Below, one piece after another: positions 53,970-64,000 of a stretch of DNA of 64,000 nt (position 1 is the stretch's first letter; each line of letters starts with the position of its first letter). Both the position numbers and the translations under genes were made by a program. Below the pieces are notes generated by a model, which was not told the DNA's origin, searched no databases, and worked only from the letters and a program-made list of their open reading frames with translations. Source of the stretch: Anisakis pegreffii (taxonomy: Eukaryota; Nematoda; Chromadorea; Rhabditida; Anisakidae); assembly GCA_035041965.1 (NCBI GenBank), contig JAPYMA010000079.1, forward strand, positions 124,001 to 188,000, in the 5' to 3' direction.

Positions 53970-54871
53970 CGTCACACAACACTCAAAAATCCAACAAATG
54001 TGATACTATAGGAACTGCCGAGAGTTTCAACACTCAATTAACCACACAAAAACGAGTTTGATGACTTCAAAACGAAAAGCTGTTTGTCAACAATTCGGAT
54101 CAATCTGAAGAAATCTCAAGAAATGCACGCAACTTTTCCAGCAGTCTTGAGAGGTGATCAATTATGATCAATTGAGTTCTAACGCAAAATGAAACGGCAG
54201 TCTCTGTTACAATGAAAACTTAACTTATAACTCGTCGGCAATACATGAAAATTTTGTTCAAGCAGTTAATGTGAATCGGACGCTATGATTTTTACAGTGT
54301 TTTCAAACAGTTGCTTTTGAAAATTCGTTATTACATTGATGTGATGTTTTCCGGATAAAACAGGTGCAGAAAGGTAGGTGATATGGGAATTTAATCAATT
54401 GATGCAGTGCTTCAAGTTACGGTTTCCTTTCCTTCCAGTCGAATGTATTTATTTATAGTTTGATCTGTTTTCGATCTATGCATAGAATGCAGATATTATA
54501 ATGAACTGTAAATCATGATGCCGATCGAGGAAGCTCACAATGATTCCAGATTCCGCTTCTATCAAACATGATAAAGACAAGAATACGAGGCCAGCAGGAA
54601 GAAACCTCATTTGATGTTCTGGTTCAATAGTTCACATATCAAATCGATCAACATGCTAACCAGTCAAAGTAAATTTTGAGTTATTGTAGCATTTTTTGAA
54701 TATTAACTTCTTTTAGTGTTGAAGAAATCTGCTCAAACAAAGAATGACCAAGCAGTTGATTTTCTTGTAATATTTGAATGTAATATTTGAATTTTGTGCA
54801 GTTTGTAAATTTTCACAGCAAATTCGCTGAATATATAGTGAAGGCTGATTGAGTCAAACATATTGTTTTAT
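53970..54871. promoter_or_regulatory. Intergenic region between divergent genes
   Basis: About 900 bp separate two start codons facing away from each other. Promoter function is inferred from layout only; no particular element stands out. Confidence 0.3.
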
Positions 54872-57330
54872 ATGGCGATGAGAGAACAGGTTGGAAGGGC
54901 GATTGCGACCGAGCTTTTCAAGGATCAGAAGGATATCCCGGATTATGAATTTCCGGATAGGTAGGCGTTGATTCCACTGATTCACTGGGATGAGCGAGTT
55001 GCTGGTTTTATTTCTATGGAGCAATATTTGCAGTGGTCATGTGAAGGTGAATCTGACCAGATCGGATGTGGCTTTGTTGGACGCGTTACCTTCCGAATTA
55101 GATTCTAGTCGCTCGTGCAGTATCACAACTGAAACCATTAAGCACAGGTGAGCATCGCTCGATCGAACCTTCATCGATTAACTCATCCATCACAATTTGA
55201 TACGGTCTAAGGCAGTGGTTCTCAAGTTCGGGTATTCAATTACCCCTTTTGATGATGTAGCAGGCCGCCGTTAACCCCCTTCCCTCACCCCGACACATTC
55301 AAATTACCCAAAATGGGTTCTTTCACTTCCAATGAGAGCCACTGTTCTAGACCATTGTGTTGTTCATTATTGCTATTGATTATGATTGCATGAAAAGCTA
55401 TTGTATGTGACACGCTCACTTCATGCTGATTCACATGGATTCTCATTCTTTTCAGACGTGTTGTATTCACTCTCATAGCTATTGCATGAGAATACCGTTC
55501 TCTTCATGACTTTTTATCATTCACTTCGTCTCATTTCGCTTAACAGTTACAATCAAATTCTTATTCTGTGACATACACTATTTACTTGATACGTTGACGA
55601 GTGTTGACAATCGACGTCAACAATACAACAATTGAATGATATTGCACATCAATGTTCGAGAGTCAAATGATCAATAATAGAGTGTATTTGATAGAATGAG
55701 AATTTGACTTTGATTGCTGAGTGAAATGAATGAGAAATTAGCAGAAGAGAACAATTTTGGTGACAACAGTCATGAGAGCGATTAAAACAGCTTGGAAAAG
55801 AATGAAAACTCTGTTAAAACAAATGAAAACTCTGTTAGGCCCGGATGAGCTAATGATACACAGAAAATAAGACCCCTTGACACCTCCAAATTACCCAAAA
55901 TGGGTAATTTTACTCCATACGAGAATCACTGATCTAAGGAGCTTTCTGATGATGTAGGTGGTCTTAGTTTTGAAAATTTTATGTAAACATTCGGGACGAA
56001 AGCTGAGGATGTTCGAGAAGTTTGTTTTCAGTGAAGCTGAAATCGTAAGAGATCGACTAAAAACATCTATAGCAGTTCTATTAACGTGTGGATTGTTTGG
56101 GTGAGTTTGGGTGGTGATTGCTTTCGGTTGATGAATTTCACGCAACTCTAGCAAATGGAATGTGATAGAGGAGGATCTCTGATTTCAGTTCTAATTTCAG
56201 TTATTCCAGTCAAGAGTTTTCATGTTTTTCTGCACAGCCTGTTTATCACGGAGTTTTTTATGATGAACATACTCGGAACATAGTTGTTGCGAATAAATCC
56301 TTACGAGATCATGAGATAATTGCCATAGCCCATGAACTTTTCGTACTTACCTATCAAGCAAGAGTCAATTTTGATCTGTCATACTTACATTGTTCTATTC
56401 GAGTCATTCATTTTATCGAAAAATGCCAAAGAATTTTGCATATTTCAGAATATTAGTGAATATTTTCGAAATGCTGACCGGCAACGGCGTTGGATTGGTA
56501 AAGACTTTGACTGGAGTTGCTGCAGTGATATTGGCGTTCTTCGTACGCGACTGGTATCGCCTTCATGGTCAAAAACTTTCGAGGCGTTTGAAACCACTCT
56601 TTAATGTGTCGCAATTAATCGTCAATTGGTCAGGTTTTCAATTGAATCTTAATCGTTAGCCCCAATTCCGATTCCTTATCATATTCAATGTCTGATGTCT
56701 GATCTATTAACTCGTTGATCAAGTTGCTGTAGAAACAGAAGAGCTGAAATCCCATGGCACGAGAATTCCCAGGTCCCGCACACATATCTCATACTCATTG
56801 TTTGTCTGATCCTTCACCATTTCTCATGTGTTCACTGACCTTTACAGGAACATATTCCCATGGTTTGATATATTCGCATCTGATAAGGAAACAATCGCTG
56901 GAAAGTATCTGTTCAATGCTGAAGGTCCAATTCTGAACGAAGAAAATCCGAGAACACCGAATAAAAGGTGCTGTTGTTGCTATTTCGTTTCTGAATCGAT
57001 ATAGCTTATTCATACCGCTCATAAATTGTCGATATGTTATGTGGAAGAATATTTTAGCTTAAAATTCACATATCTCTCTTGATTTGATGACGTTCCTTCA
57101 TGGAACTGCGATTTATTCCTTGAGATGGGTATTTTTGACTAGAGTCGCTATCGGCACCGATTAGTTTGCAAAATTTCGAATGTTCAAATCTTAATTTTGC
57201 TAGCCTTCTCTTAAACGAAGATCAGTGAGCATGTGTTTAACAGAAGGTTTTTAGTCCACCAATCAGTCCTCCGAAAAGCAACGTTGACGAAGTAATTGCA
57301 AAGGCAAAAACGGCCAAAAAGCAGCAATGA
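54872..57330 (+). CDS. Unrecognised membrane protein, about 278 aa
   Basis: Exons 54872-54960, 55034-55147, 56032-56100, 56189-56377, 56449-56628, 56848-56967 and 57255-57330 join in phase (837 nt, phase 2 at every intron). The protein has a polar N-terminus (MAMREQVGRAIATELFKDQK). A first hydrophobic segment at about 79-91 (TSIAVLLTCGLFG) is followed by a soluble stretch with VYHGVFYDEHTRNIVVANKS. A second membrane segment lies at about 170-186 (GLVKTLTGVAAVILAFFV), followed by RDWYRLHG. The tail is KYLFNAEGPILNEENPR, then Pro/Lys-rich up to the stop. I do not recognise the family with confidence; segment order and a G-KY/L-x-x-G-I ending faintly recall mitochondrial TMEM177. The exon 4 donor (GTCATA) is the weakest junction. 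Intron 2 carries a hAT element. Confidence 0.72.
55213..55931. mobile_element. Non-autonomous hAT-type transposon, copy 2 (intronic)
   Basis: A 719-bp element with ends CAGTGGTTCTCA (55213-55224) and CGAGAATCACTG (55920-55931). It is flanked by near-identical 8-bp duplications gtctaagg (55205-55212) and atctaagg (55932-55939). Its interior matches the reverse complement of 347-1060 over nearly the whole length by eye, with a few percent differences and small indels. It lies in intron 2 of the membrane-protein gene and leaves the splice sites intact. Confidence 0.9.
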
Positions 57331-57467
57331 TCAGTGAATCACGGTATCATACACCTGCACTGTACACACATCAAGCAGATAGTTTTTTATAAACGAATTT
57401 GTTTCTGTGATCAATTATCCCATCAGATATTTCTTAAATTTATTTTGTGTACGATTCTGGAGATCTT

Positions 57468-57473
57468 AATAAA
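57468..57473 (+). terminator. Candidate polyadenylation signal
   Basis: AATAAA 138 bp downstream of the stop codon at 57328-57330. Motif only. Confidence 0.35.
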
Positions 57474-58065
57474 AACTTGCAAGGTTTTCACCACGTGTCC
57501 TCAAATGCCAAATGGTACATCTGAAGAAAATCTGCTCTATGTGCTCCAATAAGTTTAAATCACCATCTTCATTGCGTCTTCATCGGTCTAAAATAGTCCC
57601 TCCTTCCCTTGAAGAAAATTCCCTGAGTTCATATGACCAAAAACCAGATTGAAGATGAAATCAATTGGATGAGTCAGAATGTTACGACGATCACTTAATG
57701 TTGTGGATGGAGATAACTAAAATTTTTTCTCAAAAGCACAATAACCCCTTAAATGGCTTCGTTTATTCTGCACAAATGTTCTCATTGTGAATTCTATGTT
57801 TGATGTGACCAATTAGCCAAATCGTCTCGAAAAGCACATATGATCATCTTCGATCTTACTCACTGTCGCATTCTTTGCATTAATATGCCAATAAATTAAA
57901 CTAATTGACCAAATTCCATCGAGTACACCAACAGCGTACGGCACTGCTAACTTCAATGCGCTATTTTTCTCACAATCTGCAATTTTGCCTAAAGAGACGA
58001 GCTTAGTAACCTCGAGTTTACTGCAGCGACTTCCACTGTGCCAATTAAAGGACGATTCAAATTCC

Positions 58066-58222
58066 CTGATCCATGATGGAGATCAAACCTATTGAATAGA
58101 ATAACGCTGAATGCAGACTCTCAATTATTAAAAATAGTTTGATGACGACTCTATGAATCCGTTTCGGATTCTAATCCAAGGCAATTTACTCGAGTCTGTT
58201 ATTTTCTTAATGACCGTGAATT
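58066..58222 (+). repeat. 157-bp direct repeat, copy 1
   Basis: Begins ctgatccatgatggagatca and ends taatgaccgtgaatt. It matches 59102-59257 over its whole length with about 15 differences by eye. No coding potential shared by both copies. Confidence 0.9.
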
Positions 58223-59101
58223 TTTGTCGTACCATCTTTAAACTTCGAACAAGCAAGTTTATGTTAATGAATGATTGTATCGATTGGATGATGCCTGCCT
58301 GCCAGGAAAGTGGAATGCTTAATTGTGTCTGTGTGAGTATAATTTATGTGAACAGCTCATTTGTTTTATTCAACTGTGTGCGCACATTGAAAAGAAGCAA
58401 TTTGTTCGTGTCTAAATGAGAATAGTCATTGAAAAATATGAGAATTCAAGCGATACATTCCCATGCCCACCACATTCATCCATTCATTCATATATCCAGT
58501 TAGTGCATGAACTCACATTTTATGCGATTTCGCTCGAAATCTCACACATTTAAAACTCATTATAAATATCACGCCAACTTTTATTATTTTTCAAACTTTT
58601 CTCGCAGATTAGTTTCTATTCAAACTCAACCACTGTTGACATGACCAACAACGATTCTTCAGCATTGTTCTGCATGAAGTACCCTTGTAATAGCAGCAAC
58701 AGCAGCAGCATCATTCATCACCTACGACTGACTCTAATTCAAAATCTCAATTCGAATGATCGCCTGCCTGTGTCACTATCGCTTGTCATCACATTTGTTT
58801 TCACAAATGATGCATGCAAATTACGACTGACTATTTTAATAACTTTTTTTAGTTTTACTTTCAATTTCTAAAGCGATAAGAGAATACTTTTACACGGAAA
58901 TCCATTAGTGAATGAATCTTAATGAGCTCGAATCACTAATGCTGTCTGGCTGGCTTCAGTTTCTGAAACGATGCCACCCTAGGTTGCGTCGAAGGCAATT
59001 ATCAATTGCTTCATTCCATGCATTGCTTGCACTTGATGAGTGGTTTGTAAAAACTACTGCTATCTCTTTTGCAGATTGATGACTACTTACCATTTTCAAT
59101 T

Positions 59102-59257
59102 CTGATCCATGATGGAGATCAAATCTATTGAATAGAATCATGCTGAATGCAGACTCTCAATGATTAACAAGAGTTTGATGACGACTCTATGAATCCGTTT
59201 CGGATTCTAATCCAAAGCAGTTTATTCGAGTTTGTTATTTTCTTAATGACCGTGAAT
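59102..59257 (+). repeat. 157-bp direct repeat, copy 2
   Basis: Same orientation as copy 1, about 1.04 kb downstream. Sequence outside the repeat is not shared, so this is a local duplication or two insertions of one short element. Confidence 0.9.
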
Positions 59258-59446
59258 TAGTTTCTTTCGGTTACACGAGCCTTTTCTTGCTTTGTATCTT
59301 CTTAACTCTTGCTGCTACGTAAACTTTCATTTTGATCATAAGTACCACTTCATGTTTATGAGTCGTTGTTGTCGTCTTTTTACATTTCATTAGATTTTGT
59401 TCATTTGCATTTGCAACAAGCGTTCAAGCGTTAGAATATGCAAACT

Positions 59447-59760
59447 TCAATGAATTCTTCGAGGCATGTTTAAATGGCCGATGGCATTGCTTGACGACGT
59501 TATATTAGCACCGTAATTTCCCAAAGGTGTTTCTGTTCGTACGATACTACGTTCGTTTAATATTTTCATCTCAATGAACTGATCCGCTGCAAAAATGTAT
59601 TTCGAGATTGAATTTGGTATTTCATTTTCATTCGTTTCAATGCGCCTCACTTTGTTGTTCAGTAGTACGATTTTCTTTTCAATTTTCTTCACACACTTTG
59701 CGCATTCATCACTAAAGTCATTGACCGCATTGACTGCGATGAAGTGACACGACTGATTGT
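59447..59760 (-). CDS. Possible exon resembling the WASHC3 (CCDC53)/BRK1 coiled coil
   Basis: The minus strand is open for about 104 codons from an AG acceptor near 59761 to a stop at 59447. Its first half reads AVNAVNDFSDECAKCVKKIE followed by KKIVLLNNKVRRIE and ENEIP. The spacing F-S-x-x-C, heptad L/I/V positions, I-E, then I-P (34 residues from F to P) equals that of WASHC3 (FSTVCEEKL ... SSIP); BRK1 has the same F-x-x-x-C start. These proteins are small coiled-coil subunits of WASH and WAVE complexes (C. elegans WASHC3 homologue DDL-1). The C-terminal half does not match, and no first or last exon was found. A second frame just upstream (59818-59730) also reads like coding. Could be a gene fragment, a pseudogene or chance. 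Confidence 0.33.
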
Positions 59761-59882
59761 CTGCTCTATCTCAACATGATCTCTTAAATCTATGAGTTCA
59801 AGCAACACAAGCTCAAACGTTTAACTGGTTGAAATCATTTCTACAAGAGTGGAATTTTCACTGAATGCTGAATAATTTTGCA

Positions 59883-60024
<142 letters not shown>

Positions 60025-60229
60025 CAAAAGTTTGGTTGAGAGCAAGTCGGCTAGTATGCGTACAGGCATGATGCCCTTTGAAAATTCATCACCGTTATAT
60101 GATCGTTATGCTAATAGTGAGTTGTTGAGCGAAAGAAATTTGCTCAGCGATAACTTTGCAGCAAAAAAATGTATGATTCCACGAAAAAAAAAATTGCATC
60201 GAATTCATCAGCTATTCATGGCACATTAA

Positions 60230-63200
60230 CTTATTAAAAACGATACACGTTGAGTAATAAGACACTTTATGCAGTTTGTCACTGACTGTGACTTCTTCCA
60301 GATATCCATCGGCGCATAAGCGAAATAACTTCAGTAACTTCAGTAGCATCTAGTGAGTGCGACGGCGACGATACGATACACACATACACACACAGCCTGT
60401 GGCGTCATGGAAAAATGCCCTTCAGAGAGCTCATAAATTTTGATAAGGTGCTGCTGCGCTTGATTGCTGCTGCTGCTGCTTGGATATTCTTAATAAGTTT
60501 TACTGCTGCTGCTGATTATGAGAAGAGTAATTGAAGAGTTTGGAGTCGAGAGTTGTTGAGTGCTTAGTAATCATCGGTTGAAGTATTGCGCTCTTGTTGG
60601 TTGTTTCGATGAGGTACGTACGTACGTCGACCATGGAATAATTGAATTCTGCCGTTGGATAGCAGCAGTCCTAGTCAACGCAAACTAACAACCAACATGC
60701 TACTCCAGCAGCACGTAACATCCAACCTCCCTTAACACATACTTCTGTCCACTTCACCTTCCTCATTGTAATGCCTGCAGGATCACCGCTTAAATGAAGT
60801 TAGCTAGTTGGTCAACTCGCGATCAATTGCTGCTGCAACTGACATAATTCAAATTTTGGCATTTCCGTCATAAAAACATCCACAATTTATTGAACTGAAC
60901 TGAACCGAACTGAACTGAAATATAAGCATCGTAAATATCCTGGATATTCTTCTTCGGACGCTCTTGCGATGTTGCGTGATAAGGTAGGTGTAAGATGTAA
61001 TTGTTTCACACTTTCATGCTCTTACAACTAGATTGTTGACCTCGAGAATGTTGTAACTGTTGCGTGACGATGTTGAAAATTCTTGAGATCGACTACGCGC
61101 AACCAAAATATTTCACTGACAATGAACGACCAGGTGAGCATTGCTCTCATTGAATATATTATAAACGTTCACTAGAAATCCAGAGTGACGAACAACCACT
61201 TCAAAACATTTGGCTTCAACAAAACACTTGAATTCAGCATGCAAAACGCCATCATTACCATTGAATTCACTCGTTGCATTGTTTGAACATTCAGAAAAAA
61301 ATAACGCAAATTCTGTCCAGTCTATGGGCACCTGTTAATTAGCGTGAATGCACATTGTTTTAGCTGTGTGCTAAATATTTGAAGAGATTTCTACTTCTAA
61401 CAATTCAAACAATCGTTTGTGTGCATTTTTGTTCAATCGAAGTGCGTCAAAAGGAATTTTTCGTTTGTGGTTTATTTTAAAAGAACGATTCTCGTGTCTT
61501 AAATGGTTAATTTTCGATGAGCATCTGTTTCGATGCGACAAAATCATTATTTCGTATCTCGACAGTCAGTTTTCAAAGTTGTCAAATGCACTTCGCCAGC
61601 AGTCTCTTCGAAGAATTCCGACTGCTTCTGATGAACGTCATTGTGAATACGACAAAAAAAACAGAGTTAGGTGGTTGGGTTGGATGCAGATGCAGTAGAA
61701 TCTGTGAATTACATATAATCACTTACAACGAAATGCGAACAAATTTGTAACTATAAATACATTTCTCTTAATAATTATTTCCCCGTATCTAACTATTTCT
61801 GCGCGATTTCTATTAAAACGATGAATGATAAACCGTAATAATCACTGTCGTTCGTTCTCCTCCTCACGAGACTCGATCTGAGAGCTGAGCAAATCTAATT
61901 GGTGACAACTCAGTGATATTGACTTGGTACGTACCTCTTTTCAAGTCAATTTCCTCAATCGAAATATATTGTTGCAGAAAATTCAGTCGAAATGAGAGGA
62001 GGAAAATGAAATTGCCAAATCATAATCAATTACTTCTGAAGACCAATCAGTCATTGTGGGATCACAGCAGATTTGTTTGCGCAAAGCGCTAAGTAATCTC
62101 AATTTCACTTCATCGTTGAATCTCAATGAGGCAGACAGTCGATACTTGAAATGCTATCTCTATCCCCATGCTTGATCATATGGTCACGTATGAATGAATA
62201 TCGAAGAAACAACGAGATTGCTGCGTTGTTTTAGTTACGACATGTAGAAATGGCTGGGTTTTTCGTTTTCTTCAGTTATGGTAATCCTTCCTTTCAGAAT
62301 ATTTCATTCACAAGAATATGAATGGATGAGTGATCGCGAAGCATTTGATAAATTCGAGATATGATATCCATAAATTTTGAAAAATGATCAGTTACTGGTT
62401 TCTTTGCAACTGCTATCTTGAATTATCCTACTGGAATCAATCGCCTCATTCTGAATTGCAGAATGATACATCGGAGGGCATCAGCTGAAAAAGAAAACAC
62501 ATAGAGTGGATTGATTTACACGAGCATTATTCGTTCTTAATGATCTGTAAATGGAAAGTATGATAGAAATATCGTTGTTAATTGTGTTCGATTTCGTCAT
62601 ATCGCTTGTATCATTTGGATTAATGCGCAGTTTCAATCTCATCTTTATATGCATTTATTCGACACTGAAAATGATTCGAAATGAATATATTGTGTTAGTA
62701 TCGTAGGCTGGAGAGCATTTTGCAATATTCATTAGGAATGGAAAAATATTGAGTAGAACTGAAAACGTTCAGTGGTAATCAGAATATGAAAGGAATATTT
62801 TGCGAGTTACTTGGAATGAAAACTGAGGTATGCATTCATTAATTTTGAATGCACAAGACTGCTGTTTTGTGTGTGAGATTGGAGGACGACTATTGACATC
62901 ATAAATGATTCATTAGATCAGAGCTTTAGAAAAGATGAAAGTGGTGTTAGGTTTTTCATTTTGCACTTTGACGTATTATCGTCTTAATGATGCAATCCTT
63001 TTCGAATGCTCACTTTAATTCCTGGGTTTTTGAGAAAATTTCTATGAAAGATCATGCAGCAGTCGTGTTATGCTGGCCTGAGATTTGGCAGCTTTTGAAC
63101 GATGATCCTTGAGTAACACACACATACACACTAAAGTAGCAATGCCAATTATGGAATAGGCATTTGAGATAAATGACGATATTATTACTAATTGGACGGC

Positions 63201-64000
63201 ACTGATAGCTCATCACAACAATCCAATCATCTCTGATTTTCAATGATCACTTGAGATCATTTATTCAATTTGAGATAATTGACGATATCATTTTTGCTTT
63301 TTTGCTCACTTACACCTCCATTGATGGACAATATTACGCAAAAAGTTTTCATTTTGGTCATCTGTTGTTGATAGCTTGTTTTAAATAACTGAAAAGAAGC
63401 ATTTATACTAGTTCTGCTTCAGGAGATTGTGCTTGATTAGGGTTATGAACAACACAAGCAAACCAATAAGCAATCTGATACCATTTAACATCAGTGTAGT
63501 GGACTGAATCTGAAATGTGTTCTCAGAAGGCAGCAAGCAATGTGAAATGAAAGTGTTCATCGCAAAGACGTTGTTTCTATAGCAAAAGTGCTTTTTTTGC
63601 TATATGTGTTTTATACTTGACTAATTACAGAAACGGCAATTCATTCGAGTTGAATCAAAAAAGTTTGTGAAAATTTGTGTGTGCTGCGTTTGAACGCAAA
63701 TAATGAGCAGGTGCTGATGCCCTTCTGAAGGGTATTGCGTGTACTTTTCAAGCGATATTAATTGAGATTGAAGCTATATACTTGGCTATGATATACTTCA
63801 TGCTTGAAACAAACACAGCCACACTAATTCGTGCTGAATCGCTGTCGTTGATTTAGTTACGAGTGGTAATTTTAACGTTTACGTTAGCTAGTGTCATATT
63901 AGTGGTTGTCTTCGATTCCTTTACGATAGCATCGCAATAAGTTTTCAAGCGGATGGATCATTTTTCAGACTCTGGATGCGGTTTTCGCAGGTGGCGACCA
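60230..64000. other. Right end, no confident gene
   Basis: CTG/CAG runs lie at 60467-60480 and 60504-60514, and tandem tacg at 60614-60627. One possible minus-strand exon at 61113-61331 is listed separately. Otherwise I see only short frames compatible with chance. Confidence 0.4.
61113..61331 (-). CDS. Possible exon, unknown product
   Basis: After an acceptor-like TTAACAG the minus strand is open from 61331 to a stop at 61113 (72 codons). It reads VPIDWTEFALFFSECSNNAT, with an N-x-T glycosylation site, then HAEFKCFVEAKCFEVVVRHS and a hydrophobic GFLVNVYNIF. The composition is protein-like and Cys-rich but matches no family I know, and no neighbouring exon was found. Confidence 0.25.
   Translation of the reverse strand: MPIDWTEFALFFSECSNNATSEFNGNDGVLHAEFKCFVEAKCFEVVVRHSGFLVNVYNIFNESNAHLVVHCQ

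Larger units (their letters stand above)
57331..59446. other. Gene-poor stretch with duplicated segment
   Basis: No supported exon. It contains the two copies of a 157-bp direct repeat (58066-58222 and 59102-59257), and an AATAAA at 57468-57473 that could end the membrane-protein transcript 138 bp past its stop. Confidence 0.4.

Overview
This is AT-rich eukaryotic DNA carrying intron-dense genes. I read it as part of an animal genome, most likely a nematode. Reasons: most introns end in TTTCAG-type acceptors; the genes are metazoan families (ABCD4-type ABC transporter, SLC22-type transporter, TANGO2 family, class-A-like GPCR); and two TANGO2 paralogues lie side by side, recalling the multiple TANGO2 homologues (HRG-9/HRG-10) of C. 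elegans. Species cannot be told. No open frame exceeds 158 codons because coding sequence is cut into short exons, so I rebuilt genes exon by exon. A model was accepted when splice phases agreed and the summed exons gave an uninterrupted frame.

Layout, left to right. (1) 1-5 kb: an exon of a minus-strand gene running off the left edge, a hAT-type non-autonomous transposon (347-1060), and an isolated minus-strand exon near 4.4-4.6 kb. (2) 5.4-8.6 kb, plus: a seven-exon GPCR of about 370 aa. (3) 11.6-14.1 kb, plus: a five-exon HAD-like hydrolase of 212 aa, related to the N-terminal domain of ACAD10/EPHX2. (4) 14.8-17.3 kb and 23.4-25.5 kb, both minus: two seven-exon TANGO2 paralogues (283 and 289 aa) with the same intron phases; a decayed Mo25/CAB39-like fragment lies between them. 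(5) 25.5-35.2 kb: gene-poor, with one plausible first exon (28.4 kb), short tandem repeats, a possible decayed reverse transcriptase, and a degenerate satellite array ending at the next gene. (6) 35.2-39.2 kb, plus: SLC22-type transporter. (7) 41.7-46.2 kb, minus: ABCD4-type ABC transporter, 16 exons, 679 aa. (8) 46.2-53.8 kb: no gene I can support. (9) 53.9 kb minus and 54.9-57.3 kb plus: a divergent pair, namely a Q/N/E-rich first exon and an unrecognised 278-aa membrane protein whose second intron carries the second hAT element, inverted relative to the first. (10) 57.3-64 kb: repeats, a long (AT)n tract, and two possible minus-strand exons, one resembling the WASHC3/BRK1 coiled coil.

Theme: TANGO2 proteins have been linked to heme trafficking and ABCD4 to lysosomal cobalamin export, so three genes may concern cofactor handling, beside an organic-ion-type transporter and a small HAD enzyme. 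This is a neighbourhood observation only; nothing shows co-regulation. The most unusual sequence-level signal is in the splice sites: many donors have T at +3 (GTT...), and several acceptors end in GAG instead of CAG/TAG.
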